A DNA stretch of 64,000 nucleotides from DATJKD01 sp963728295 (GCA_963728295.1 CAVSKB010000005.1:208676-272675), one strand, 5' to 3'. Positions 36,492-46,540 are shown, numbered from the stretch's first letter. Numbers and translations: made by a program. The notes: generated by a model from the letters alone, not told the origin.

Positions 36492-37963
36492 ATGAGGCGA
36501 TTCCCGGACACGCTCGAATACACGGGCCTCAACACGCCGATCGGCGAGGAGTACGAGATCGACTCGCTCGCGGTCGAGGGGCGCATCCCCGTGGAGGTCG
36601 AGGGCACCTTCTTCCGCGCCGTGCCGGACCCGGCCTTCCCGCCTTTTACCCAGGACGGCGGCGCCGTCCTGTCGGGCGACGGCATGGTGTCGGCCGTTCG
36701 CTTTGCCGGCGGCAAGGTCGGTTTTGCGATGCGCTACGTGCAGACCGAGCGCCACAAGGCGGAGGTGGCGGCGGGCCGCGCGCTGTTCGGCAAATACCGC
36801 AATCCCTATACCGACAAGCCTGAAGCGAAGGGCCTGGACCGCACGGTCGCCAACACCACCCCGGTCTGGCATGCCGGGCGACTCCTGATGACCAAGGAGG
36901 ATGGCCGTCCGTATCGCGTCGATCCCCGCTCGCTCGAGACTCTCGGCCGTCATGACTTCGGCGGCAAGCTCAGGTCCGAAACGGTCACGGCGCACGTGCG
37001 CATCGATCCCGGGACCGGCGAGATGTTCTTCTACGGCTACGAGGCCGACGGCCTCGCGTCGACCAAGGTGGCCTACTGCATCGCCGACAAGCAGGGCAAC
37101 CTCGTCCGCGAGCAATGGTTCGACGCGCCGTACTGCGCGCTGATGCACGACTTCGTCGATCAGCGAGCGTTACGCGCTGTTCCCGATCTATCCGACCACC
37201 TGCGATCTCGCCCGCCTGAAGGCGGGCGGCGACCACTGGGTGCACGAGATGGGCCGCGACAGCTGGGTCGGCGTGATGCCGCGCTACGGCGATGTCTCGG
37301 AGATGCGCTGGTTCCGCGGGCCGAAGGGCGTCTTCTGTTTCCACATGATGAACGCCTTCGACGATGGCGGCGGCCGCATCCATTTCGACCAGTGCCTGTC
37401 GAACGTCAATCCCTTCCCGTTCGTCCAGCGGGCCTCGGGCCTGAACGTGCCGCCGGCCGAAGCCGGGGCGACGACTCGCGCGCTGGACCATCGACCTCGG
37501 GAACGGCAGCGATGCAGTCGCCGAGACGGTCATCGGCCCGCCGGGCGATTTCCCGGTGATTCCCGCCACGCGCCAGGGGCGACCGTACACCCACGCCTGG
37601 ATGCTGACCATGAACCCCGAGATGCGGGGCCCGCCGATCGTCGGCGGCCCGGTGGACGCGATGTTCAACCTGCTGCTGCGGCTCGACTTCACCGGCCAGC
37701 CGCCACAGGCGCTCGCCCTGCCGCCCCGCCATTGCTTCAACGAGCCGGTGCACGTGCCGGCCTCGAAGCCGGGGCACGAGGGCTGGCTCCTCACCGTCGT
37801 CGATCAGCAGACCGGGCCCTCGGACTTCAGTCACGCCGTGTGGATCCTCGATGCCGGCAACGTGGGCGCAGGCCCGGTGGCCCGGATCGCCGTGCCGCAT
37901 CGGCTGCGCCCGCAGGTGCACGGCTGGTGGGTGAGCGCACCCGAGCTCGCCGCGGCCGCGTGA
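36492..37963 (+). CDS. Carotenoid oxygenase family enzyme, lignostilbene dioxygenase-like (frame-broken)
   Basis: A seven-blade carotenoid-oxygenase-family protein of about 490 residues. Iron-ligand His residues are in SETVTAHVRIDPGTG, CALMHDFVDQ, GVFCFHMMNAFDDGGG and RPQVHGWWVS. It starts MRRFPDTLEYTGLNTPIGEE. Double-base breaks fall near 37163 (before YALFPIYPTTCDLARL) and near 37480 (before WTIDLGNGSDAVAE). In bacteria with lignin-dimer pathways such enzymes cleave the double bond of stilbenes. It opens a five-base-spaced set of plus-strand genes behind operator site 1. Confidence 0.8.
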
Positions 37964-37973
37964 ACCGCCGCCC

Positions 37974-38894
37974 ATGAGCAGGATCGCGATGAGCGGTGCG
38001 TCCGGCCGATACGGCCGACTCGCCACGGAAAAGCTGATTGCGCAAGGACGTGCACGCGACCTGATCCTGATCAGCCGAACGCCGGCGAAGCTCGCGGACT
38101 GCGCGCAGGCGGGCTGCGAGGTGCGCTACGGCGACTTCGACCGACCCGAGACGCTGCAGGCGGCCGTCCGCGGCGCCGACAGGCTCATGCTCATCTCGGG
38201 CACGCGGGTCGGTGCGCGCGTCCGGCAGCACCGGGCGGCGATCGATGCCGCGGTGAAGGCCGGCGTCCGGCGCATCGTCTACACGAGCTTCGTCAACGTG
38301 GATCCGTCGAACCCGGCCATCGTGACCATCGACCACCGCGAGACGGAAAGCATGATCAAGTCGAGCGGCCTGGCCTATACCTTCCTGCGCGACGCCCATT
38401 ACGCCGACGCGATGATTCTCAATGCCGGTCCCGGCTTCATCGCCTCCGGAACCTGGCTGACGAGCACCCGGGGCGGCCGGGAGGCGATGGTGTGGCGCGA
38501 GGACTGCGTCGATTGCGCCGTCGCCGTGTTGACGCAGGACGGGCACGAAAGCAAGGCGTATCCGGTCACCGGCCCCAACCGCGAGAATTTTACCGAGGTC
38601 GCGGCGATGCTCGCCGAGGTAACCGGCCGGCCGATCCGCGTGGTCGAGACCGACGACGCGGGGATGTACGCCCATTTCGACGCGCTCGGTATTCCCCGCG
38701 AGCCGGTCGACGACCAGACCGTTGCTGGCATCCCGTGGAACAGCGACGACATGGTGAGCTTTGAGCGCTCGATCCGCGAAGGCTACCTGGATGTCTGCAC
38801 CGACGACGTGCGGCGGCTGACCGGCCGCCCGGCGCGCTCGGTGCGCGAGCTGATCGAGGCCAATGCAGACGTCCTGCGGAGGGTGAAGCCATGA
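37974..38894 (+). CDS. NmrA-like NAD(P)-binding protein
   Basis: An intact 306-residue atypical SDR with the N-terminal MSGASGRYGRLATEKLIAQG binding loop, IVYTSFVNVDPSNPAIVTID and the C-terminal TGRPARSVRELIEANADVLR. Lacking the classical YxxxK, it belongs to the NmrA/HSCARG or quinone-oxidoreductase group. It follows the carotenoid oxygenase-like gene by ten bases and overlaps the next gene (ATGA). A decayed copy of its C-terminus is at 43331-43405. Confidence 0.75.
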   Translation: MSRIAMSGASGRYGRLATEKLIAQGRARDLILISRTPAKLADCAQAGCEVRYGDFDRPETLQAAVRGADRLMLISGTRVGARVRQHRAAIDAAVKAGVRRIVYTSFVNVDPSNPAIVTIDHRETESMIKSSGLAYTFLRDAHYADAMILNAGPGFIASGTWLTSTRGGREAMVWREDCVDCAVAVLTQDGHESKAYPVTGPNRENFTEVAAMLAEVTGRPIRVVETDDAGMYAHFDALGIPREPVDDQTVAGIPWNSDDMVSFERSIREGYLDVCTDDVRRLTGRPARSVRELIEANADVLRRVKP

Positions 38895-39289
38895 ACCGTG
38901 CCGACTACGACCGCTACCTCGCAGCCTTCAACGCACGCGACTATGACGGCGTGTGTGACTTCTACGCCGAGCCCATGAACATGGACTTCTTCGGGGTGTG
39001 CATCCGGTCACGCGAGGACATGAAGCGCTTCTACGGCTTCCTGCATTCCTATGTGAAGGAAAGCCTGAGCGTGCGCAACTTCGCCGCGAGCGACACGCTC
39101 ACCGCCCTGGATGCCATCGTACGAATCGAGGCCTTCCGCGACCTGGACGCGGACACGCTCGCCGCCAACGGCTGCGCGCAGTTCAGTCCCATACGGGCTG
39201 GCGAGGTCCAGGAGTTGCGCCAGTTCATCTTCTACACGCTGCGCGACCGCAGGATCGCCCGGGTCGAATGCGCCATGCTCGCGGCCTGA
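38891..39289 (+). CDS. SnoaL-like NTF2-fold protein
   Basis: A 132-residue NTF2-fold protein starting MNRADYDRYLAAFNARDYDG, with the tail LRQFIFYTLRDRRIARVECA. It overlaps the NmrA-like gene by four bases and ends the plus-strand unit. It is one of eight NTF2-fold genes in the window. Function unknown; an isomerase, lyase or binding role toward aromatic dimers is possible. Confidence 0.7.
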   Translation: MNRADYDRYLAAFNARDYDGVCDFYAEPMNMDFFGVCIRSREDMKRFYGFLHSYVKESLSVRNFAASDTLTALDAIVRIEAFRDLDADTLAANGCAQFSPIRAGEVQELRQFIFYTLRDRRIARVECAMLAA

Positions 39290-39318
39290 GGTCCGCCGTC
39301 GCCTCGCCCTAGCCGCCC

Positions 39319-39384
39319 CTCACGTGACCGCGTAGTAACGCACGAGATTGCCGCCGAGCCTGCGTTCGCCGATGCCGATGAAGG
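39319..39384 (-). pseudogene. Remnant of a DUF3237 gene (C-terminal end only)
   Basis: On the minus strand this reads FIGIGERRLGGNLVRYYAVT then stop, almost the same as the last residues of the intact DUF3237 protein ending at 46023. Upstream coding sequence is absent: a TAG follows within a few bases and then unrelated DNA up to the Rieske gene. With the remnant at 43084-43320 it brackets the Rieske-TonB block. Confidence 0.8.
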
Positions 39385-39422
39385 GCTAGTGTCATGCTGA
39401 TTGGACTTGCAGCGTCGGACGG

Positions 39423-40499
39423 TTAAGCGTCCAGGCTGGCCGCTTGCGTAGCTGCGGTCTCGCCGCCTCGCTCTTCCCGCATCAGCCGCTCGAGCAGGCG
39501 ACCGAAGAGTGCGGGCGCGCGATCGATTTCGACGAGCAGCATCTTCTCCTCCGGCGCGGCGTCGATGACCCGCTGCTGCGCCTCGATCATGCGCTGATCC
39601 TCGGCGAAGGCGTCCAATGCGAGCTGGTAGTGCTGCTCCTCGAGCTCCGCGTTTCGCATCCACGGGCCGAAGGCGAAGAAGTAGCAGGTGGTGCGGGCAG
39701 TGAGCGGCGTAACAGCCTGGCAGGTAAAGCTCGAAAACAGCGGCTCCTCAGTGGGCCGGCTGCCGCCGCTTCTCTGCGCCGCCCCGGGCTGGCAGTAGTC
39801 GGTGTACAGGATGAAGATCCCCGGCACGACAAAGTCGTACGTCGACCAGACATCGGCGTTGGGCCCTGCGGTGGCTCGGATCGATGGCGGTGCCGGAGCG
39901 TTCGGCAACCAGCGCTCGATTCGCACGCCGCGCGCGAGCTGCGTCACCTTCACCTGTGAATCGGCCCAGGCCTGGTTCGTCTCCTGGTCACCGCCACCGA
40001 AGGTGTTGCGATGCACGTAGGCAAGGTGCGAAAGATCGAGCAGGTTGTCGTGGATGAGTCGGTAGTTCGCCTGGTAGTCCATGCGCCCGGGTCGCATCAC
40101 CCAGCGCGGATCGTCGACGCCGACGAAATCGGGAATGAGCCCCTCGTCGGCCTGCTGGGGATCGCCCATCCACACCCACGCGCAGCTGTGGCGCTCCACT
40201 ACCGGGTAGCTCCGCACACGCGCCTTGGGCGAGATCAGCTGCTGACCCGGGATCTCGATACAGCGCCCATCGGGTGCGTAGCGGAAGCCGTGGTACATGC
40301 AGCGCAGGTCGTCACCCTCCGTGCGGCCCATGGAGAGGGGCGCGAGCCTGTGGCAGCAGCGATCCGCGAGCGCGACGAGCCCGCCATTGCTCTTGCGGTA
40401 GAGCACGAGCGGCTCGTCAAGCAGCGTGACGGGGACGAGTACATCGGGGGCGATGTCGCGCGCCCAGGCGGCCACGTACCAGCAGTTACGCACGAACAC
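39423..40499 (-). CDS. Rieske non-haem iron oxygenase, VanA/O-demethylase-like
   Basis: A complete 358-residue oxygenase component. The Rieske cluster ligands are DRCCHRLAPLSMG and CMYHGFRYAPDG. The catalytic iron facial triad lies in NYRLIHDNLLDLSHLAYVH (two His and an upstream Asp). It starts MFVRNCWYVAAWARDI, as vanillate O-demethylase and related aromatic O-demethylases do. No reductase gene is adjacent, so electrons must come from elsewhere. It is cotranscribed with the TonB receptor 47 bases upstream, and a methoxylated lignin aromatic is the likely substrate. Confidence 0.85.
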   Translation of the reverse strand: MFVRNCWYVAAWARDIAPDVLVPVTLLDEPLVLYRKSNGGLVALADRCCHRLAPLSMGRTEGDDLRCMYHGFRYAPDGRCIEIPGQQLISPKARVRSYPVVERHSCAWVWMGDPQQADEGLIPDFVGVDDPRWVMRPGRMDYQANYRLIHDNLLDLSHLAYVHRNTFGGGDQETNQAWADSQVKVTQLARGVRIERWLPNAPAPPSIRATAGPNADVWSTYDFVVPGIFILYTDYCQPGAAQRSGGSRPTEEPLFSSFTCQAVTPLTARTTCYFFAFGPWMRNAELEEQHYQLALDAFAEDQRMIEAQQRVIDAAPEEKMLLVEIDRAPALFGRLLERLMREERGGETAATQAASLDA

Positions 40500-40546
40500 C
40501 TGTTGCTCCTCGGGGCCGTGCCCCGGCTTGGCCGGTCGCTACCGGC

Positions 40547-42881
40547 CTACCAGCGGTAGCCGAGGCTCACTCCCCACCAGCGTGGCTTGTCGAAGATGGA
40601 CGCGGAGCTTCCCAGCAGCCCGACGAGCGAGAGTCGCTGGATCAGCACGTCCTCGTCCGTGACGTTGTCCACCGACAGCGCCGCGTTCCAGCGGTCGTCC
40701 GGAGACGTGTAGGTGAGCCGGATATTCGCGCGGGTATAGGAGTCGAGCCTGAGCACGGGGACGTCGACCGCATTCGTAGTCCGCTCGTCCACGTATGCGG
40801 CGTCGATCTGTGCGCCGATCCGTCCGAGCGGCAGCGACCACTCGTAGCGGACGAGACCGTTGACCGTCCACTCGGGCGAGATGGGGTTGTCGAAGGTACC
40901 GGTACCGACGCCGTTGGGCAGCGGCACATCCTTCGACTCGGTATCGAGGTAGCTCACCCCGAGATTGAGGAGCCACCCCTCCCCGGGCGTGGCCGCCACC
41001 TCCAGGTCCGCACCCCGGATCTCGGAGTCCACGTTGATGGTGCGCAGGAAGCCGCCGACGACCAGGAAACTCTGGAAGTCCTCGTAGTCGTAATAGAACA
41101 CCGACCCGTTGACGCGCAGCCAGTCGTTCGGGTCCGCCTTGATGCCGAGCTCGTAGGCGGTCAGCGTCTCGGGCTCGAATCGCGCGACCGAGGCGTCGTA
41201 GAACGCGGGCACGACGGCGTTGAACCCGCCGCTCTTGATACCGCGATTGATGCTGCCATAGACCAGCACGTCGTCGCTCGCGTGGAAATCGAGCTCGAGC
41301 TTGCCCGACCAGTCATCGTCCTCGAACTCGAGGTGCTGCCCTGGAGGGCCGAACTGCATCGAACCGGCGAAGATCCCCGAATAGATCCCGCACACGAAGC
41401 CGCCGGCGAGATCCGAGCAGGAGAAGGAGTAGTCGATCTCCTTCTCGTCGCGTGTCCAGCGGGCCCCGGCGATCAGGGTCGTGCGCTCGGAGAGGTCGTA
41501 CTCCGCCTGCGCGAAGGCGGCCCAGGAGGTCGTCGCCTGGTCAAAGCCGCTCGTGAAGCCCGCACCGAGTGCCGGAAGCGTCTCGGTATTGAGCGTGCTG
41601 AAGCCGTCGACGTCGATGTCGAGGTAATAAAGCCCGGCCACCCAGCGCAACCCGCCCTCGTTGTCGGCGAGACGCAGCTCCTGCGAGAACTGCTGGGCGC
41701 CCGAGTTCTGGCGGAATGGAAAGAGCACCGCCGGCGAGCCGTCCGTGTCGTTGAAGTACTCGGAGTCGCCGTCCTGGTAATCGGTGATCGAGGTCAGCAC
41801 GAGGTGCTCGCCCACGTCGAAGCTCACCGTGCCGGTGAGGCCGTAGTTGGAGACGTCGAAGGCGGTGTCGTTGAAGGACTGCCGGAAGGGATCGTCGTCG
41901 TCGGCGAAATAGCAGTTGCCGTACGTCAGGCTGCCCGGTATCGGCACAGGAGAACCGGGGCCGATCGGCGCGGGGGCACCGCAGAAGGCCGCGTACTCCG
42001 CAAGCGAAGCGGGAAGCTGCTCAAAACCGTCCGGTCCTCGAACGGAGCGGCTTCTGGTCCTGTCCGATCACCGTGCCATCGTAGGAGTTGTAATAGCCGA
42101 GCAGGTGGATCTCGAGGCCGTCACTCGGCTCGAACAGCAGCTGCCCGCGTGCGGCGTAGTTCTCGAGGTCATTGCCGTCCGGCCCCGTGCGATTCTCCAC
42201 CCAGCCGTCGTACTGGTTGCTGTAAAGGGAGAGGCGCCCGCTGACTGTCTGCCCGAGCGGTCCGCTCACCGCGCCCTCGAATCCCAGCAGGCCGTATTCC
42301 CCGCCGCTGGCCTGCAAATAACCCTCGTACTCCTGCGTGGGACGTCGCGAGATCGCGTGAACCAGCCCGCCGGTGGCATTGCGCCCGAAAAGCGTGCCCT
42401 GCGGGCCCTTCAGGACCTCGATGCGATCCATGTCGAAGAGCGGCATGGCGACGGTCGGGGTGAAGCTCGCGTACGCACCGTCGCGGTACATCACCACCGC
42501 GGCCTCGGCGTTGGGGCCGATGTCCCGCAGGCCCACCCCGCGGATCGAGATCGTCGTATTGGCCGGGCCGCCAGGAGCCTCCATGTTCAGCCCAGGCGTC
42601 TGGTCTACGAGATTCTGGACATCGACGATGCCGCGGGCGGCGAGCTCGCTGCCGGTGAAGGCAGTAATCGCGATACCGACGTCCTGGACGTTCTGCTCAC
42701 GCTTCTGCGCGGTGACGATGACTTCTTCGAGCCCGCCGCCTCCAGCCGAAGTCCCGGTCTGACTTGTGGCCGTTTGCGCTCCGGCTGTCTGCGCAAGTCC
42801 CCAGACTGCAACGCCGACGGCGCGTGCGGTCGTGAGCGCAATCCGGCATGCCATGTCCCAGGTGTCAATCGATCGTCGCAT
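40547..42881 (-). CDS. TonB-dependent outer membrane receptor (frame-broken near 42028)
   Basis: About 778 residues: signal peptide MACRIALTTARAVGVAVWGL, TonB box LEEVIVTAQKREQNVQ, plug with RGVGLRDIGPNAEAAVVMYR and LKGPQGTLFGRNATGG, and a barrel ending WWGVSLGYRW with terminal aromatic. A double-base CG[GT] near 42028 breaks the frame just after QDQKPLRSRTG. It is similar in type to receptors for aromatic or terpenoid substrates. Two operator-family sites lie 131-176 bases upstream of its start, so its expression is probably tied to the island regulator. Confidence 0.85.
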
Positions 42882-43011
42882 GACTGGCCCCTCGCCGCAG
42901 TTAGTGACTCGTCCGGCGTGCGGCGGTGGAGCGATAGCGGAGGGTGGGCAGGGATCGCTTCAACGTCTTCCCCAATATCACGTCGCATGCGCTTTGCGCC
43001 GTTTCCGACGA

Positions 43012-43023
43012 TAACGATTGTTA
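43012..43023. promoter_or_regulatory. TAACA-N2-TGTTA operator, site 2
   Basis: TAACGATTGTTA, one base from the consensus half (G for A at position 5), with TAAC/GTTA arms. It lies 131 bases upstream of the TonB receptor start and 15 bases from site 3, a tandem arrangement that would allow cooperative binding. Confidence 0.5.
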
Positions 43024-43037
43024 CGAACAACCGCAAG

Positions 43038-43057
43038 ACCCTAACGCCTGTTAGGGT
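43038..43057. promoter_or_regulatory. TAACA-N2-TGTTA operator, site 3
   Basis: ACCCTAACGCCTGTTAGGGT has perfect eight-base arms around GCCT and the same TAACG..TGTTA core as site 2. It lies in the upstream region of the TonB receptor (start 42881), immediately beside the gene remnants that begin at 43084. Confidence 0.6.
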
Positions 43058-43083
43058 TGATCTCAGGATCGGCCCAGGCGATT

Positions 43084-43320
43084 CCCGCCCCACCACCGTT
43101 CCGTTGGACCGAAGGCTGCGCAGGTTGCTGCCAAGAGTCCCATGCTCATGTGCCAGGTCGACCGCGCCCGATGTGGCGACTCCCGAACGTCCTGCTCTGG
43201 GCGAGGCGGCTGTCGTAGACGAGTAACGCCGGCGGCGGCGCCAGCGCGCCACTCGTTCCCGCGGAAAGCGTCGCGGCGACCACCAACGCGCCCTGAAGCA
43301 CGGAACGGCGGGTGATACTC
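43084..43320 (-). pseudogene. Remnant of the twin-arginine signal gene (N-terminal part)
   Basis: The minus strand reads SITRRSVLQGALVVAATL, then a segment parallel to the intact gene at 46541-46930 (APPPALLVYDSRLAQS, SRHIGRG), then a frame shift and stop. The start codon is changed from GTG to GAG. DNA similarity to 46694-46930 is obvious over more than 200 bases. It carries no function as it stands; it is the right-hand half of the scar around the Rieske-TonB block. Confidence 0.8.
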
Positions 43321-43330
43321 TCGCGTCGAC

Positions 43331-43405
43331 GTCACGGATACCGAGCCGCCCGGCGCGTTCGGTGCGCGAACTGATCGAAGCCAATGCGGACTTTCTGCGG
43401 AGTGA
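43331..43405 (+). pseudogene. Remnant of the NmrA-like gene (C-terminal end)
   Basis: Reads RIPSRPARSVRELIEANADF then LRSEEP, matching the end of the intact NmrA-like protein (TGRPARSVRELIEANADVLR at about 38815-38880) at both DNA and protein level. No start or N-terminal part is present. It lies just upstream of ligD, and its lost stop runs into the ligD ribosome-binding region. Confidence 0.75.
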
Positions 43406-43444
43406 AGAGCCCGGGCCACCAGGAAGCATGATCAGGAGGCGACG

Positions 43445-44360
43445 ATGAAGGACTTCAAGGACCAGATCGCGTTCATCACCGGCGGCGCCTCCGGTGCCGG
43501 ATTCGGACAGGCGCAAGTGTTCGGGCGGGCGGGCGCGAAGATCGTGATCGCCGATGTGCGGTCCGAAGCCGTCGATAAGGCGCTCGCAGCGTTGAAGGAC
43601 CAGGGCATCACGGCGCACGGCATCGTGCTCGACATCACCGATCGCGACGCCTATGAGCGAGCCGCCGACGAGGTCGAGGAGGTGTTTGGCGCGCCGCCGA
43701 CGCTGCTGTTCAACACTGCGGGAGTCAACAGCTTCGGCCCGGTCGAGAACTCGACCTACGGTGATTTCGACTGGCTGATCGGCGTCAACCTTGGCGGCGT
43801 GATCAACGGCATGGTCACGTTCGTAAAGCGGATGATCAAGGCGGGCAAGCCCGCGCACATCGTCACGGTTTCGTCACTGGGCGGGCTGCAGGGCAGCGCG
43901 CTCGCAGCGCCCTATTCGGCGGCCAAGGCGGCGGTGATCAACCTGATGGAGAGCTATCACCAGTCGCTCGCGAAACATGACATCGGCGTCTCGGTGGTGT
44001 GCCCGGCTAACATCAAATCAAATATCGCCGAAGCGACGCGGATCCGCCCGGCACGATTCGGCGAGAGCGGCTATGTCGCAAAGCGAGGAGACGATCGCGT
44101 CGCTGCACAGCATCCACATCCACGGCATGGAGCCGGTCGAGCTGGCCGAGCACGTCAAGCGCGCGATCGAGACGGGGCAGCTCTACGTGATCCCCTATCC
44201 CGAGGCGAAAGAGATGCTGCGCAAGCATTTCGACGACATCGTCGATGCGGTGCCGCCGCTGGAGACGGATCCCGAGGGCGCGCGCAAGCGGACAGAGGCG
44301 CTGCAGAACTGGGCCGCCGACCGCGCCCGCGTGTTCAACAAGACCGATCGGGACGCGTAG
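43445..44360 (+). CDS. ligD: LigD-type Calpha-dehydrogenase of beta-aryl ether cleavage
   Basis: An SDR of about 304 residues nearly diagnostic for LigD: MKDFKDQIAFITGGASGAGF, VIADVRSEAVDKALAAL, FNTAGVNSFGPVENSTYGDF, VTVSSLGGLQGSALAAPYSA (Ser and Tyr of the active site) and PANIKSNIAEATRIRPARFG. A double-base GT[CG] near 44073 breaks it before SEETIASLHSIHIHG. It oxidises the benzylic alcohol of guaiacylglycerol-beta-aryl ethers with NAD, making the ketone that beta-etherases attack. AGGAGG stands ahead of the ATG. It is the first gene of ligD-ligF-ligE. Confidence 0.92.
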
Positions 44361-44384
44361 CCGACTGAGGGGAGGAGGATTGCA

Positions 44385-45137
44385 ATGCTGACGCTGTACA
44401 GCTTCGGACCCGGCGCCAACTCGCTGAAGCCGCTGCTCGCGCTCTACGAGAAGGGGCTTCCGTTCACGCCGCGCTTTCTGAATCCGGCGGTGTTCGAGCA
44501 TCACGAGGACTGGTTCAAGAGGATCAATCCGCGCGGCCAGGTGCCCGCTCTCGATCATGACGGGCAGATCATCACCGAATCGACCGTGATCTGCGAGTAC
44601 CTCGAAGATGCCTTTCCTGACGCTCCGCGGCTGCGTCCAACCGACCCTTACGGCATCGCCCAGATGCGGGTCTGGACCAAGTGGGTCGACGAATATTTCT
44701 GCTGGTGTGTCTCGACGATCGGCTGGGAGCGCGCGATCGGGCCGATGGCGCGATCGATCAGCGACGACGAGTTCGAGGAGAAAATGAAGCGCATCCCGAT
44801 CCCCGAGCAGGTAACCAAATGGCGCAACGCACGCAAGGGCTTCCCGAAGGATCTGCTCGATGAGGAGATGCGCAAGGTGCGAGTGTCGATAGCGCGGCTC
44901 GAAGCGCGGCTTGGGGAGAGCGCGTGGCTTGCCGGTCCCGACTACACGCTCGCCGACATCTGCAATTTTGCGATCGCCAACGGCATGGACAAGGGGTTCC
45001 CCGACGTCGTGAATGCGGCGGACACGCCGCACCTGGTCGACTGGCTCGCGCGCATCAACGATCGGCCGGCGGCGAAGGAGATGTTCCTCAAGTCCCAGCG
45101 GGAATCGCTCGCGCCGCGCCCGAAGGCCTCCGCCTGA
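44385..45137 (+). CDS. ligF: LigF-type glutathione-dependent beta-etherase
   Basis: An intact 250-residue glutathione transferase with MLTLYSFGPGANSLKPLLAL, RINPRGQVPALDHDGQIITE, STVICEYLEDAFPD and the near-invariant VWTKWVDEYFCWCVSTIGWE of LigF, plus YTLADICNFAIANGMDKGFP. It displaces the aryl group from one enantiomer of the LigD product, forming a glutathione conjugate. A glutathione-removing LigG was not seen in the window. It lies 24 bases after ligD. Confidence 0.92.
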   Translation: MLTLYSFGPGANSLKPLLALYEKGLPFTPRFLNPAVFEHHEDWFKRINPRGQVPALDHDGQIITESTVICEYLEDAFPDAPRLRPTDPYGIAQMRVWTKWVDEYFCWCVSTIGWERAIGPMARSISDDEFEEKMKRIPIPEQVTKWRNARKGFPKDLLDEEMRKVRVSIARLEARLGESAWLAGPDYTLADICNFAIANGMDKGFPDVVNAADTPHLVDWLARINDRPAAKEMFLKSQRESLAPRPKASA

Positions 45138-45168
45138 GCTCGACCCGCCCCGCCCTGAGGAGACGCGT

Positions 45169-46000
45169 ATGGCCACCGACAACAGGATCACGCTCTATGA
45201 TCTGCAGCTCGCGTCGGGCTGCACGATCAGCCCCTTCGTGTGGCGCACGAAGTACGCCCTCGCGCACAAGGGCTTCGACCTCGACATCGTGCCAGGCGGA
45301 TTTACCGGCATCCTCGAGCGGACAGGCGGGCGCTCGGAGCGTGTGCCGGTGATCGTCGACGACGGCGAATGGGTGCTCGACAGCTGGGTCATCGCCGAAT
45401 ACCTCGATCGAGAAATATCCCGACCGGCCGATGCTGTTCGAGGGACCGAGCATGAAGGTGCTCACCAAATTCATCGATGGCTGGCTGTGGCGAACCGCGA
45501 TCGGCCCGTGGTTCCGTTGCTACATCCTCGACTATCACGACCTGTCGCTGCCGCAGGACCAGGACTATGTCCGCTGGAGCCGCGAGCAATGGTTCCTGGG
45601 CGGGCAGAAGCTCGAGGCGGTGCAGGCCGGCCGCGAGGATCGCCTGCCATTGGTGCCGCCTCAGCTCGAGCCGCTGCGCCAGCTACTGCGCGACACGAGG
45701 TGGCTGGGCGGCGAGACGCCCAACTACGCCGATTTTTCCGCGCTCGCCATGTTCCTGTGGACCGCGTCGGTGGCGACAACGCCGCCGCTGACCGAGGACG
45801 ATCCGCTGCGGGACTGGCTCGACCGCGGCTTCGATCTCTACGGCGGGCTCGGCCGCCATCCGGCCATGCACAGCCTGTTCGGGCTGAAGCTGCGCGACGG
45901 CGATCCCGAACCGTTCGTAAAGGCGGGCGCGGGAGCGGCGGTGGCGCCGATCAATCGTGGCCCGGGCTCCACCAGGATGCCCGAACGCGCGAACGGCTGA
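45169..46000 (+). CDS. ligE: LigE-type glutathione-dependent beta-etherase (frame-broken)
   Basis: About 276 residues matching LigE: ITLYDLQLASGCTISPFVWR, VPGGFTGILERTGGRSERVP, ILDYHDLSLPQDQDYVRWSR, VQAGREDRLPLVPPQLEPLR and WTASVATTPPLTEDDPLRDW. A double base GA[TC] near 45408 breaks the frame inside EYLDEKYPDRPMLFEG. It handles the opposite enantiomer to LigF. TGAGGAG precedes the ATG at 45169, and the gene converges with the DUF3237 gene 22 bases on. Confidence 0.92.
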
Positions 46001-46022
46001 GGGCAGTCGAACCGCGGATATT

Positions 46023-46517
46023 TCAAGTGACCGCGTAATAACGCACGAGATTGCCGTCGGGCCTGCGCTCACCGATGCCGACGAAAACGTGCCGAGTCAG
46101 CCAGTCGTGCTTGCCCTTCGGTGTTTCGAACGTAGGCTGCGCGCGCAGGTAGTAGTCCTCGTGCGGCACGGGCGGGCCTCCCTCGAATGCCCAGGCCCGG
46201 AGTCGCGTCATCGCGTCGGGCGTGCGTCCCCAGAGAAAGCCGCGGTTCTGCATATAGATCATCGTGCCGTCGTCGACCTCGAGCAGGTAGCGCGCATCGA
46301 ACACGGCCGTATCGTCGGCTCGGAAATGAGCGTAGTCGCCGCCGGAATTCGCAATTGCGCGACCGCGGAGGCGCGGACCCTCGAAGGTACCCTCGTCCAC
46401 CAGTACCGCGGACCTGAAGCCCCCGTCGTGGACATCGGGGACGGTGAGTACGCGCGTGAACCTGAGCCGGCATTCGAAGGCGAACTCGAAGCGCGGCTGG
46501 TCGATGGTGGAATACAC
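46023..46517 (-). CDS. DUF3237-family protein
   Basis: About 164 residues of the DUF3237 beta-barrel family: FEFAFECRLRFTRVLTVPDV, SGGDYAHFRADDTAVFDARY, IYMQNRGFLWGRTPDAMTRL and FVGIGERRPDGNLVRYYAVT. The GTG at 46517 is chosen: AGGAG stands eight bases before it and the family begins here, whereas the longer reading would cover the neighbouring gene. Function is not established; members appear beside aromatic-degradation genes. A C-terminal duplicate remnant is at 39319-39384. Confidence 0.75.
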   Translation of the reverse strand: MYSTIDQPRFEFAFECRLRFTRVLTVPDVHDGGFRSAVLVDEGTFEGPRLRGRAIANSGGDYAHFRADDTAVFDARYLLEVDDGTMIYMQNRGFLWGRTPDAMTRLRAWAFEGGPPVPHEDYYLRAQPTFETPKGKHDWLTRHVFVGIGERRPDGNLVRYYAVT

Positions 46518-46540
46518 GGGATCTGCTCCTGGAGGCGTGG

